Assembly (NCBI GenBank): GCA_947095585.1
Contig: OX352762.1
Location: 8,907,969-8,971,968 of the forward strand
Source: Nephrocerus scutellatus
Taxonomy: Eukaryota > Arthropoda > Insecta > Diptera > Pipunculidae
Direction of reading: 5' to 3'
DNA length: 64,000 nt
In this document: positions 1-10,990 of the stretch, piece after piece
How positions within the stretch are numbered: the stretch's first letter is position 1
How the letters are laid out: the number at the start of each line of letters is the position of its first letter
Notes under the pieces: model-generated
Databases searched by the model: none
The model's input: the letters and a program-made list of their open reading frames with translations, nothing else
Told to the model about the DNA's origin: nothing
Program-made: the position numbers and the translations under genes

Positions 1-339
1 CTTTCTTTGGTTTCGTTTATTTCTTTCCTTTTTCTTTTTTTTTCAATTTAATAATTACATGAGTAATAACTTAAAATAAATATGTTTTCTTATAAATCGA
101 ATAGATATCGGGACAGATGGTCAGCCGAAAGCACGCTTGGCATGTCAAAGCGGAGCAAAGATCTACTTATTGAATGCATACTGGACTCATTGACAAAGGT
201 TCACATCATTGATAGGTTTAACTTTGCATCCAACATAAAGGACACACTTTACTACTTCTAAATTGGAGTATGGTAATATTCAATTCAACTATATTATCAT
301 TAAAAGAGCATAGAAAAAAAATACCTTACCTATAACCTA
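1..339. other. AT-rich sequence, nothing recognised
   Basis: No open frame, RNA gene or repeat family that I recognise. The start is T/C-rich low-complexity sequence. Confidence 0.5.
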
Positions 340-800
340 CAGCGGGGAAATTCGGGTAAATATCCCCTTCCAATAAAATCCCAATATTTTCCCCCTATGA
401 ATTCACTGAATTCAACACGAATTTTCGTAATAAACAAAACTTTCGGAATTCATCCCAACCAAAGGTATGCAATTATATTTACAACATATTGGATTCGAGC
501 TCTAACCTCGTGGTTGGAGAAATCTACCCCATCAGCTACCAAATTTTGTTTGCACTCTGTTGTTACTCATTAAGTAAAATCGGGTAAATATCCGCTTTCA
601 AAAAAAACCCCATTATTTTCCCCCTAGCATAGCATAATGTTCACTGAATTCAACACGAACTTTCGAAGTAAACGAAACTTTACGAATTCATCCCTACCAA
701 GGTAGGAGAAATCTACCAAGAGAAAAGCTGATGTTCTTTCACTTTCGAAATCTCCAACAAAAATTTTGCACTCTGTTGTTACTCATTTAGGTTCGCTTTT
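340..800. repeat. Left arm of fold-back repeat, two direct sub-copies
   Basis: Two related blocks of about 220 bp follow each other (about 345-560 and 575-800). Both carry 'cgggtaaatatcc', 'attttccccct', 'cactgaattcaacacga' and 'aattcatccc'. A third copy lies in inverted orientation at 1387-1672. The arrangement resembles a fold-back or long-TIR DNA element, or scattered copies of one repeat. No transposase frame is visible between the arms. Confidence 0.6.
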
Positions 801-1386
801 GCAACTCCTGCAACCCTTACTGAGAGAACAACAAGCAGAATAAAATTCATCTCCAAAAGCTATACAAAAGCTCTACATTAAGGATGCTGTATCACCTGCG
901 GTTATAGCTAAGCAGTGTTGAATGTACCATCAACCCTACTGAGTCCATGATGAGCACAGAAAAATGTATCTTTTAAAGTGAAACGCCATCCTGAAAGAAT
1001 ATTCTGTTATTCTCGGTTATTCATTCGAATTGATCGCATGGTCGCATTTGTACACAATCAACGTGTTGAAGACTCTGGTGTATATGTCACCCTTCTTCTA
1101 TTTTACGTGCTTACAGAAATAAAATCATCCAAACAGTGAAACCAAAAGTCAAGTCAACTGTTGAATTAGACTTGAACTACACTTGGCTTGATTTGACAGT
1201 CGAAAGCAATAGCGTGCTGATTATGATATGATATTTTGTTTTTATGAATTCACAGCTACACAGATGGGGAATTGAGCCTCAGATGTTTTAAAAAATTTAT
1301 CAATATTCGTCATTATAAAATTTTACTTTTATGTAGTTTCGTTTTTGTTTTGTTTTTTGTTAGTCTAATGACTATTTCACTTTCTT
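801..1386. other. Spacer between inverted repeat arms
   Basis: AT-rich, with no open frame of note and no recognisable domain. If the flanking arms are terminal inverted repeats of one element, this would be its non-coding interior. Confidence 0.4.
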
Positions 1387-1672
1387 TTACATGGTAAAAG
1401 GAAGTAGAGTAATCCTGAAAATGTTCGAACTCGCTTTGCTCACTTCGAAAGTTCTTGTTGAATTCAGTATGCTATGCATAGTAGGAAAATAATGGGTTTT
1501 TTTTAAATTGATATTTCCCGAATTTACTAAACGAGAGTGACAACAGAGTGCAAAAAAAAATTGGGAGATTTCGAAAGTGAGAAAGGAACTGGTGGGGTTT
1601 ATTTCTCCTACCACGGGGTTAGAGCTCGAATACAATATGTTGCATAATTTCATACCTTTGGTGGGGATAAAA
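1387..1672 (-). repeat. Right (inverted) arm of fold-back repeat
   Basis: Read on the minus strand this block repeats the 340-800 arm: 'aaggtatg', 'acaacatattg.attcgagctctaacc', 'cactttcgaaatctcc', 'gcactctgttgt' and 'actgaattcaac' occur in the same order. The 88-codon antisense open frame here is a by-product of the repeat and has no recognisable domain. Confidence 0.6.
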
Positions 1673-1677
1673 AAATC

Positions 1678-1706
1678 TCTGTCTGTCTGTGTGTCTGTCT
1701 GTGTCC
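1678..1706. repeat. TCTG microsatellite
   Basis: Short imperfect (TCTG)n / (TG)n run directly after the inverted arm. Confidence 0.8.
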
Positions 1707-1919
1707 ACTCTATGAAAATTCATATTTAAGCTTTTTCCATAAATTGTGAGGGGCCAGATGATTTCGACGGAAATCTGACAGCCGGAAGTGACAGTTTACT
1801 TAGACAGTTTTTCGAGTTTTTTCAAATAACTCAAAGAGTATAGCACTACGGAGAAATCTGTTAAGTGGAAAAGAAATTTAACCTAAAAACAAAAAAAAAA
1901 TAAAATAAAAAAAAAATGG

Positions 1920-2039
1920 AAACTTTCCCTCGTCCGCACATTTCATCAGTTTTTGGTAGACAACTGATTCCTAATGTTTTTATTGCCTTGTTTGATGACT
2001 CATCTAAATCTAAATGGATTTCTTGATCCTTTAATGGTA
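1920..2039 (+). repeat. Left half of a repeat split by a LINE
   Basis: This block matches the intact copy at about 4850-4969 almost base for base ('ctcgtccgcac', 'gccttgtttgatgactcatc', 'aaatggatttcttgatcc'). It is cut off at 'ttaatggta', where the LINE begins. Its continuation resumes at 4093. Confidence 0.8.
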
Positions 2040-4092
2040 CAAAGACAAACGCAGGAAGGAAGGAGTTCAAAATTCAATACGAATGCTTTAAACGATCCCA
2101 ACATTCGTCGTAACTATGTCACCACCCTTAACGACAGAGCTTCGTCATTACATTCAATAATTGATGAGATGTGGGGTGAAATAAAAGGGTTTTTATGGAG
2201 GCTGGATCCGAAACTGTACTCAAGCGGACAAGAGTTGGAGACTCTTGGATATCCCAAGACACTTGGGATAAAATCGAACTTCGCAAATCGTTGAAAATGC
2301 AAATAAATGCCGAAGCAGATGTTCAACGAAGGGCTGAATTGCAAAGCGAGTATCGCATTGAGCACAAGATTGTCTATCGCTGTGTGAGACGTGACAGGAG
2401 GGTGAGGTTAGATGGACTCGCAGATAATGCGGAAAACCAAATATCCAAAGATGTTATTGGAGAAAAAAGCAACACCAATCATCCTGTAATGGATGTGGAT
2501 GGCACACTTGTGGTATCAATTGAGGATCAGCATATGGAAGGATAATTTTTGTGCCCTGCTAAATAAGGATTCCGTTGAGCAGAGTGCTGAAGTGCCCCAA
2601 CTTAACGAGATGCGCAGGTCCTATAGGAGTATCGACAACGAACCCCCTTCAGAATGGGAAATCCAAAATTCAATAAATCTCCTCAAAACCAACAAAGTAG
2701 CTGGACTTGATGGAATACCAGCTGAATTCCTGAAATACGATCCCGTAACAACGGCTAGTATGCTACATCCGTTGATACAAATTATTTGGGAAGACGAAAG
2801 CTATCCCACGGACTGGAATGATGGTGTAATTGTTAAGCTGCCAAAGAAAGGTGACCTTAAGAATTGCAACAATTGGCGTGGTATCACCGTTTTGTCTGTT
2901 TTCCCAAAACTAATGGCAACCATCATTCTCGTGCGGATAAAGGATAGAATCGAGTCTACACTCAAGAGGCATCAAGCTGGCTTCCGCAGTGGTCGATCAT
3001 GTGTCGACCATAGCAACACCCAGCGTATCGCCCTTAAGCAGTCGATGGAATTTCAACCACCGCTTAACCTTATGTTCGTGGATTTTGAGAAGGCCTTTGA
3101 TCGAGTTAGCCGAGAATGTATATGGAGATCGTTGGTTGGTAGAGGAATTCCCCCAAAAATTTGTTGCCATTATTAGAGAGTCCTACAAGAACGCAAGGTG
3201 TTTTGTTTTACACAATGGGCAGCTATCCGACTCCTTCGTAGTGCAACAGGGTGTTAGACAGGGGATGTTCTATCGCCAATTCTCTTCCTGCTGGCGATGG
3301 ACGACGTATTGACGGCCAGTGTTGGTACAGCGGAGTGACAGGGCATTCAATGGAGACCGTTTGAAAGGTCATTTAGACTATGCCGATGACATGCCGAACG
3401 GGATGTGCCAAACACTGAAAGTGAAGGAAGAGTCGAGTGGTCTAAGAATAAACAGCAAAAAGATAAAACAAATGCTCACAGGCCGCTCCACACAGCAGCG
3501 TATTATTATTCAGGAGACACCAGTGGAAGAAGTCGAACAGTTTAACTAACTTGGCAGTATTGTTTCTGCAAATGGCGGTACGGATCTCGTCGTTTAAAGT
3601 AGAATTAATAAAGCTCTTGCTGTCTTTGGTACTCTGACCCCAATTTGGAAATCCAGTCAAATCTCCTTACGCACTAAGTTGAGGTTCTTCGTATCCAATG
3701 TCAAATCCTGGCAAGTCACGTCTACTATTTCGAGGAAATTGCAAGCTTTTGTGAATCACTGTCTACGCCACATCCTAAAGATTCGCTGGCCACAAATTGT
3801 ATCAAAAGAGGAATTCTGGCGCAGGACAAGTCAAGAGCGGCTGGACTGGATTGGTCACACACTGAGGAAACCAAACGACGAAATTGCAAAGCAGTCCTTT
3901 GAATGGAATCCACAGGGTGCACGGCGGGTTGAAAGAAAAGAACAAGAAAAACATGGAAATCAACTGTCTTATCAGAAGCAGAATCGCAGAGAAGGACATG
4001 GCCAGCTAAAATACCTTGCTACAGACCTTGAAGGATGGAGACGTTTTGTTGACGCCCTATGCCCCAACCGGGTTTACAGGACACGATGATGA
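2040..4092 (+). pseudogene. Non-LTR retrotransposon (RTE-like LINE), decayed
   Basis: Degenerate reverse transcriptase of an RTE-like LINE. The 2493-3176 frame holds the RT fingers and palm, with NKVAGLDGIPAEFLK, a WRGI.LLS-type stretch, HQAGFRSGRSCVDH and the catalytic motif-A segment FVDFEKAFDRV. The next motif, VQQGVRQG, is at about 3240 in another frame. The YADD catalytic motif (LDYADDM) is near 3375. The C-terminal WIGHTLRKP region at 3679-4089 is typical of RTE-type elements. At least three frameshifts or stops separate these parts, so the copy is dead. No endonuclease domain is visible, so it is 5'-truncated. It ends in 'gatgatga', a short-repeat tail usual for RTE. A 9-bp target-site duplication 'ttaatggta' (2031-2039 and 4093-4101) sets its ends. 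The clade assignment is from recall of family motifs. Confidence 0.85.
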
Positions 4093-4160
4093 TTAATGGT
4101 ATATCTGCCAGTAGCTTTTAATGATTAGCGCACCATTTTATCAGCTTGAATCCAGCCATT
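4093..4160 (+). repeat. Right half of the LINE-split repeat
   Basis: It continues the repeat interrupted at 2039. 'ttaatggtatatctgc', 'agcgcaccattt' and 'agcttgaatccagcc' match 4961-5026 of the uninterrupted copy. Confidence 0.8.
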
Positions 4161-4684
4161 TCAGAGAGATCGGGCTGCGGGATCGGGGGGCTCCCATACA
4201 AATTTTCCATTTAGCGGCATCATCAGATCATATCATACTATAAAAGACTGTGTTCTGTGTGCGCTGATGAGCTGATGCGCTGTAAGCAGTGCTGCTTGTT
4301 TTACTGATTATGGTTGTTTTGTTGTTGTGTTGCAGCAGAGAGTATAGAGATATTTTTGTACAAACCTGAATGGTTCCGCAATTGAAATGTGTTGTACACT
4401 CAGTTGTGTGAGTGAATTTCTTAATTTGTGTTTTGTACAATATTACGAGTGTATATGAATAACTGGTTACGCACTCATACAGCTTTACAGCTTAACTCAA
4501 CTCAAAAGAAAGAATTTTAGTGGTACTTCCGACTTCATCTGTCGTTGTGTGTACGTCGCACCAACCGTGCGCTGTGGCTGCTATGTTTTCATCACCAAAT
4601 GGGCCATTTCACCACAAAATCGAATCTCCGATCAGAGAATTTACAAGAAAAAATACAATTTTTAAATTCGCTTGCCCGTGGTAC
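4161..4684. other. Unrecognised sequence
   Basis: AT-rich, with several short open frames under 85 codons and no domain that I can identify. Confidence 0.4.
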
Positions 4685-4835
4685 GTCTGTCTGTTGGTCG
4701 GTCGGTCTGTTTGTCGAGAAATCTTGCGATCAGTTTTAAGCCCACTTAACAAAGCCCGATTTTATTGAAATTTTGTACACTTGTTTATTTCCGGAGACAA
4801 AACTTTCTATTAAAAATTAGGGCCCCTTGGGCCGA
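4685..4835 (-). repeat. Terminal-type unit of the degenerate monomer repeat
   Basis: The reverse complement reads 'aatagaaagttttgtctccgg', 'caatAAAATCGGGCTTTG', 'gatcgcaagatt' and a run of gaccgacc. This is the same order as the terminal units at about 10390-10545 and 12640-12780. It is a stray inverted copy. Confidence 0.7.
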
Positions 4836-4849
4836 TGATTTTCCAGATG

Positions 4850-5026
4850 ACACTTTCGCTCGTCCGCACAGTTTATCAGCTTTTGGTAGCCAAATGATTC
4901 ATAATGTTTTTGTTGCCTTGTTTGATGACTCATCTAAATCTAAATGGATTTCTTGATCCGTTAATGGTATATCTGCTAGTAACTTTGAATGATAAGCGCA
5001 CCATTTTCTGAGCTTGAATTCAGCCT
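4850..5026 (+). repeat. Intact copy of the repeat split at 2039/4093
   Basis: Uninterrupted version of the 1920-2039 plus 4093-4160 repeat. It provides the empty-site sequence for the LINE insertion. Confidence 0.8.
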
Positions 5027-5082
5027 CATGAAGAACAGTTGTGAGTTGGTTTTGGGTGTGAAGCGCGCCGTGTTCATGTCCT

Positions 5083-6110
5083 CTATATAAAAATCATCAT
5101 ATAATGTTGATACAGCTTGTGGGTACTTATGCATGTTTTGTTTTGCCAGATGCTAGAGGCATTTAGTTGCAAGATATGAAGCTGACGTTGTTCCATACGT
5201 GACGGTCTTAAGACGATAAAACTGTATAAATTTGGTTGGATCCTTCCGTCCCACAATGAGTCTTCTTCGTGCATGCGACTTTGCCGATACATTTTTTCAA
5301 TATCCGCTGTGAAAACAAAACGGTTTGTTCTGAAGCACAATATAATTGAAAAAAGATAGCTCTGAATTATTGGACCCTTATGCAAAATGTCGTTCGAGGC
5401 CAATTGTTCTTGATGTTTTTTCCGATGCGTCAAATGCCACTCTTAGTTTAGTAGTACTACTGTCGGGCTTCACAACACAATAGTGAGGAATGAAACAATT
5501 GGCATCAGGAACATCTGCTGGACGTAACCTTTCCATGTGTTTCAACGCTTCATATTCGTCCATGAATTTGATGTACTTTGAACGTAAAGTTGTATCCCTT
5601 TGCAAGCGTTTTTCCATTGACAAAAATCCATTTATAGTCATATCTCGAGACATTCCATGAGCTATTGAATTCTCAGAGAAGGGTAGATGTACAAGACCCT
5701 CTTTGTCTCGTTTTGCGTTGTTCAAAAAATGATTTTCACACCACTTTTCTGATGGAGTCATGGCTTTTGTTTTCTCGCTGAAATCGTCCAGTCTCCAGAA
5801 TTTTTCCAAAATTTCTGAGGTTCTTTCATCTTCTTGTGTAGATACAGCACATGTTGCAGTAACTGTTGCAACGGTTTGTGTTTTGCCAATGACGATCCAT
5901 CCAAGAACTGTATTTTGTAGTAATGGTAGTTTCAGCTTTTCTGGGCAGAGTAAGTAATGGTACAATTCTGCTCCAATTATGAGATCAATCCTTCCAGATT
6001 TGAAGAATTCTGGATCGGCCAATCTTATGTTGTTGGGCGTGTTCCAATTAGCGACATCTAAATCTCGTGATGGTTGCGTTGAGATTATTTGCGGCAGAAC
6101 GAGCAGCAGG
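5083..6110 (-). pseudogene. BEL/Pao LTR-retrotransposon pol fragment
   Basis: Antisense remnant of a BEL/Pao polyprotein. From about 6100 downward the frame shows the end of the aspartic-protease region (RLADPEFFKSGRIDLIIGAE, then LQNTVLGWIVIGK) and a linker. It then reaches the start of the reverse transcriptase, FIPHYCVVKPDSSTTKLRVAF (split here as FIPHYCVVKP and KLRVAFDAS). After a break near 5440 the RT continues in another frame (GPIIQSYLF, FVFTADIEKMYRQ, with the catalytic-region Asp). The catalytic YVDD segment, RNase H, integrase, gag and both LTRs are missing, so it is an inactive internal fragment. The family call rests on these Pao-specific motifs. Confidence 0.85.
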
Positions 6111-6290
6111 AGATTCGTGGTTCGAATCCCAGTAACACCAAAAGTATATTTTTCACGGTGTCCCACCTCTCGCGAAAGTCTGACAAACGTCCGAGAGTAA
6201 TAACTTGTCACTGAAAGCTTCTCAATTCGCCGTTCGGATCCGGCATTAAGTTGTAGGTCCCCTCCATTTGTGTTCAAAAATATGCATGCT
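6100..6290 (-). repeat. Foreign segment joined to the Pao fragment, tRNA B-box-like core
   Basis: The Pao similarity stops at about 6100 and is replaced by unrelated sequence that happens to keep the frame open. It contains 'ggttcgaatcc' (plus strand, near 6118), which matches a Pol III B-box or tRNA T-arm. No acceptor or D-arm can be folded around it. It may be a tRNA-derived SINE remnant or chance. Confidence 0.3.
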
Positions 6291-6639
6291 CAACACAAAT
6301 GGTTGCGAGAAGCCAGACCTTGGACCGCAATGGTCTATCACGCCAGTATATTAATTACCGTACTTATATGAGGTAGGTGTACAAGCGTATTTGTTTGTAA
6401 TTAGCCTGCCCATATCTACGCCTAAGAAACCTTTTGTATATAATAATTAAAACAGAATTAAACTCGTCCTCTTGAAGAAAAACTCGTTGCCAATAATTGC
6501 GGTTCAGTGTGCCTGTGCATACTCATACTTACTTATGTATCTTGAGTTCCCGGCAACATGACGTCGTAAAGACAAATTAATAACTGTGCTAATTAAAGTT
6601 TAATGAAAAACGTAACGCTAATTAGATATATGTTAATAT
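6291..6639. other. Unrecognised AT-rich sequence
   Basis: No recognisable gene or repeat seen. Confidence 0.4.
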
Positions 6640-7899
6640 TTAATTTTCTGCTATACGGTGTGGCTGTCTGGTGGACTGCATTAGATAAAGCGATCAATCG
6701 CGACAAACTAAGCAGAGTCCAAAGATCAGCTTGTCTTTGTGTGAGCGGAGAGCGCTTCGTACAACTCCCTCTGCTGCACTGGACATTCTGCTCAACCTTG
6801 CTCCACTCGACATCTTCGGCAGACAACTGGCTGCCAGCGCGGGTACTCGCCTCAGAGCAATCTCTCAGTGGACCGTGAATGATTTTGGCCACTTTTCTAT
6901 CCTGAATGTAGTCAGGACTCCACGTGTCAACTTAGACTACACCATTCCGCAGCTCCACTACAACAAAAACTTCCAGGTTACCATCCCCTCCAGGTCTTCT
7001 TGGAAGAAATGTATCTACTTGGAAAATGAAGGAATTCATTTCTACACAGACGGGTCGAAAACTGATGAAGGGTTGGCGGAGGTGTTTTTTTTAGAAAAAA
7101 CTAAATCTAAGTATCTCTTTTCGTCTTCCTGATCACTGTAGTGTTTTCCAAGCGGAAATCATGGCTATTAAGGAATCCTTGTCTTGGCTGAAGAGTAATG
7201 TCATATCTGTTAAGGATATCCACATTTTCTCGGATAGCCAGGCTGGGCTAAAGTCCATAGAATCAGTCTCCACAAATTCCATTCTGGCCCGTAATCGCCG
7301 ATCGTCTCTTCAGGAGATGGCAGAGCATTTCAACATTCACCTGTGCTGGGTGCCGGGGCACAGAGACATTCCTGGTAATTGCATGGCTAATGAACTCGCC
7401 AAACATGGAACCACACTACCCCTATTGCCTATCACTAGGCATGCCGATCGCTATACGTGCAAACTCATGTTTAAATGGGATGCTATAATAAAAAATTAAT
7501 TATAGATGGTCATACGGTACAACTTGCATAACAACGAAGCAGATCTGGCTCAAGCTGGATCCGAAGCGCTCCAAGTGTTTGATCTCTCAAAAAAGACTGC
7601 ACATTAGTGCCATTATAGGTGTCATAACAGGATACTGTCTCATAGGTAAGCATGCATGCAGAAAGACTGGGAGTCTTTTCCAACGATTTCTGCAGAAGCT
7701 GCATGGATGAGGAGGAGGATGAAACCACTCTACATCTACTATGTACGTGCCCAGCCCTCTCGAATAGGCGGAAGCTCCATCTGGGAGCGTTATTTTTCAA
7801 TGATCTCAACGACCTAAACCAAATCGACATTAACAGTCTATTGCGCTCCATCAGTCGGTCTTGACTGACGGCCACTTCAACCTAACCTCACCTAACCTT
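6640..7899 (+). pseudogene. R1/LOA/I-type LINE 3' part with RNase H (copy A1)
   Basis: This is the 3' third of a non-LTR retrotransposon. It begins in the RT thumb/connection region (YGVAVWWTALDKAINRDKL). The RNase H domain follows at about 7030-7500: [38 protein letters not shown], which carries the expected Asp and His residues. A C-terminal Cys/His stretch (CRSCMDEEE..TTLHLLCTCP) lies at 7690-7760. Several frameshifts break the frame and the RT core is absent (5'-truncated). The 3' end is 'caacctaacctcacctaacc', a CCTAA-rich tail shared by the other copies of the family in this window (A2 antisense at 16.7-18.4 kb, A3 at 21.9-24.1 kb, A4 at 31.6-33.3 kb). Confidence 0.85.
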
Positions 7900-8629
7900 A
7901 TATTTAATTTTAGTGTACGGGGACTGACACTGATGAGTTTTTACAAATAACAAATATGAATATTTCTTAGAAAGCTCTAGAGTTTTTTCTCTTTGAATTT
8001 GCTGTTCTTTGTTTATTGGAGGCATCCTCCGTGAATAATAAAAAATAAGTAAGTTTTCTGTAGAAGTTTACATGCGAATAATAATACAAAAATAATTTTT
8101 CACAAATAATGTTATGTGAATTCAGTGAGGGATATTGTGGGGCAGTGCAAATGTTAGCACCTCAGTTAACATGCAAGCATTTTCCACATTTTTACATTTA
8201 ATTTATTGATGCGTTTCCTTAAAATCAGTTAAAATTATTAAATGAGCTTGCACTGCACTGTATGTTGACTCACTTCAATTAACAGACATCCTGCACACTG
8301 AATTCATACATCGAAGCCGAAGCCGTCATCTCAACTCCAGTTTGAGTCTCTGTCGATTCTGCATTGTTAATCTTTCATACATTTGCAGTAAATTTGAAAC
8401 AAAAAATGTACGAAAAAAGAAACTGCGGAAATTTTTTGTTAATTTAATTTTAGTTGACGCGTTAATGTCACACTATGCACTGATGTCATTAAACCGGTTT
8501 TCTTGTTTATAATGGCCTCAATGTGACGGTAAAATTTAAATTAATTAATGAAAGAAAAGAATATTCTACTAACGAATATAGTTTCAACCAGGATATTCAC
8601 TTTATGAAATAAATAAAAACAGAAGATAG
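7900..8629. other. Unrecognised AT-rich sequence
   Basis: No recognisable gene or repeat. It leads into the microsatellite that follows. Confidence 0.4.
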
Positions 8630-9356
8630 AATAATAGAATGATAGAAAGATAGAAAGATAGAAAGATTGAAAGATAGAAGGATAGAAAGATAGAAAGATA
8701 GAAAGATAGAAAGTTAGAAAGTTAGAAAGATAGAAAGATGGAAAGATAGAAAGATAGAAAGATTGAAAGATAGAAGGATAGAAAGATAGAAAGTTAGAAA
8801 GATAGAAAGATAGAAAGATGGAAAGATGGAAAGATGGAAAGATAGAAAGATGGAAAGATAGAAAGATTGAAAGATAGTAAGATAGAAAGATAGAAAGATA
8901 GAAAGATAGAAAGATAGAAAGATAGAAAGATAGAAAGATAGAAAGATAGAAAGATAGAAAGATAGAAAGATAGAAAGATAGAAAGATGGAAAGATAGAAA
9001 GATAGTAGAAAGATAGAAAGATGGAAAGATAGAAAGATGGAAAGATAGAAAGATAGAAAGATAGAAAGGTAGAAAGATGGAAAGATAGAAAGATAGAAAG
9101 ATAGAAAGATGGAAAGATAGAAAGATAGAAAGATAGAAAGATGGAAAGATAGAAAGATAGAAAGATAGAAAAATAGAAAGATAGAAAGATAGAAAGATAG
9201 AAAGATGGAAAGATAGAAAGATAGAAAGATAGAAAGATAGAAAGATAGAAAGATAGAAAGATAGAAAGATAGAAAGATAGAAAGATAGAAAGATAGAAAG
9301 ATGGAAAGTTAGAAAGATAGAAAGATAGAAAGATAGAAAGATGGAAAGATAGAAAC
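8630..9356. repeat. GATA/GAAA octamer microsatellite array, about 0.7 kb
   Basis: About ninety tandem copies of 'gatagaaa' with scattered gatggaaa, gattgaaa and gttagaaa variants. The long antisense open frame of FLSFYLSI repeats (8714-9367) only reflects a period that is a multiple of four bases without stops. It is not a gene. Confidence 0.95.
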
Positions 9357-9529
9357 GAAATAAACAATCAAATATTTGCCATGTTAATAGGCATAGTCAC
9401 TGAATATAAGTGTATCGATACCGTTGTAGATACTGATGAGAAAGGTAATTATCTAACTGAGTTCCTTAACTAACTTAATTCGTCTGGAGCGCCACCACAT
9501 CGTCTTACAGTTTGATCTCCAATTATTTT

Positions 9530-10032
9530 ACTTCAGATTCTCGACTCGCCAAAACTTTGCAACGACACAAGGCTGTACGTAAAAGAGATGCCGGGCAATA
9601 TAATTGAAGCGACTATCTTGGCAGAAAGGGGACAGTGTGAAACAGTTTTTATCCCACGGATAGCATTCATTTCGACGGATCTACCTTTTAAATTTAACAG
9701 ATTGCAATTTCCAGTAAAACTTGCGTTTTCGATGACGATCAATAAGTCGGACAGTTTATTAAGTGCTGCGGAGTATAGATTTGAGATCGCCATGTTTTTC
9801 CCACGGACAACTTAGTTTTGCTTGCTCTGGGTTAGGTTGACCTAAGAATTTATTCATTCTTGCTCTTGAAGGTGCAACTAAAAACATTGTATACAACCAA
9901 GTTTTGTTTTAAATTCATTTTATGTATGTTTATTTAATTTTTAAAAACTGCAATTTTACCTTATAGGTAGATATTATTTTTTTTTCTACCCCTTGGGATG
10001 AATAAATACCTGTGCAACGCCGGGTTAGCTGA
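9530..10032 (+). mobile_element. Helitron 3' end with Rep/helicase C-terminal remnant
   Basis: The frame 9588-9815 encodes part of the C-terminal PIF1-like helicase of a Helitron: a NIIEATIL stretch, then FIPRIAF, STDLPFKFNRLQFPVKLAFS and MTINKS. The last is the conserved helicase motif normally followed by GQ(S/T). After a frameshift the true C-terminus continues at about 9830-9910 as PKNLFILALEGATKNIVYNQV. About 120 bp further on, a 5-bp hairpin (10008-10012 acctg with 10021-10025 cgggt) is followed by CTGA (10029-10032), matching the Helitron 3'-terminal hairpin plus CTRR rule. Everything 5' of this is missing and the helicase part is frameshifted, so it is a dead fragment. Confidence 0.7.
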
Positions 10033-10990
10033 GTACGTATATATAATTTTAAGAAAATCGGATTAATTTTTTTTTTAAATTTTGGGGCCCCACGAACCCG
10101 GGACCCGGGGTCTGCAAAATTTTTAAAAAAAGTGTTGCCTATCAGAGACCCACATGGGGTCTAAAAAATTTTAAAAAAAATTGTTGCCTATCGGAGATAC
10201 ACGCGTATATAAAATTTGAAGAAAATCGGTTTATTTTTTTATAAAAAAATTTTACGGGGTCCCACGAACCCGGGACCCGGGGTCTGCAAAATTTTTACAA
10301 AAAGTGTTGTCTATCAGAGACCCACATGTGTATAAAATTTGAAGAAAATCGAGAAAAATTTGTTAAATTAATATTTGTATGGGAGCACCCCGAATAGAAA
10401 GTGTTGTCTCCGGAAATACACATGTTTGCAAAATTTCAATAAAATCGGGCTTTGGGAAAATTAAATTAAAAATTGATCGCAAGATTCCACGACAGACAAC
10501 CGACGACCGACTGCCGTGCCGCAGGCAAGTGAAGTTAATATAGAGAATTTAAAAATATATATATACCAACTGTAAAATTCTTACAAAAAGTGTTGGCCAT
10601 CGGAGATACACATGTGTATATAATTTGAAGACAATCGGCTTAATTTTTTAAAAAAATTTGTAACCCCCTACGACCCCGAGCACCGGAATCACCAAATTTT
10701 TTACAAAAATTGTTGTCCATCGGAGATACACTTGTGTATAATATTTGAAGAAAATCGGGTTACTTTTTAAAAAATATATATTGGCACCTCCCGGCCCTGA
10801 CGCACGAGGGGCCCAAAATTTTAATAGAAAGTGTGTCATCGGAAATACACACGTGTGCAAAGTTTTAATAAAATCGGGCTTAAGTAAGTGAGTTAAAAAT
10901 TGATCACAAGATTCTACCCACCAGCCAGCCAGCCAGCCACGGGCACGCGAAGTTAATATAGAGAATTTAATAAGTGAACTGCGAACATTG
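10033..10990 (+). repeat. Degenerate monomer arrays (two blocks)
   Basis: Tandem monomers of about 110-150 bp. Each runs: CCC/GGG-rich stretch, 'aaaatttttacaaaaagtgttg', 'cggagatacacatgtgtata', 'aatttgaagaaaatcgg', A/T run. Two blocks (10040-10545 and 10560-10970) each end with a distinct terminal unit: 'ataaaatcgggctt', 'aaaaattgatc.caagatt', a simple caa/cag run, then 'gaagttaatatagagaattt'. No coding capacity. The same family fills part of CYP4D intron 2. Confidence 0.8.

Noticed and set aside
6115..6150. tRNA gene suggested by ggttcgaatcc
   Set aside because: Only the T-arm core matches; no acceptor stem, anticodon arm or A-box could be placed around it.
7925..7960. Hammerhead ribozyme suggested by ctgatgag (also near 4267 and 9432)
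   Set aside because: The core GAAA after a stem II and the flanking stems are absent at all three places.
8714..9367. 217-codon antisense open frame of FLSFYLSI repeats
   Set aside because: Pure translation of the GATAGAAA microsatellite; a stop-free octamer repeat gives long open frames by construction.
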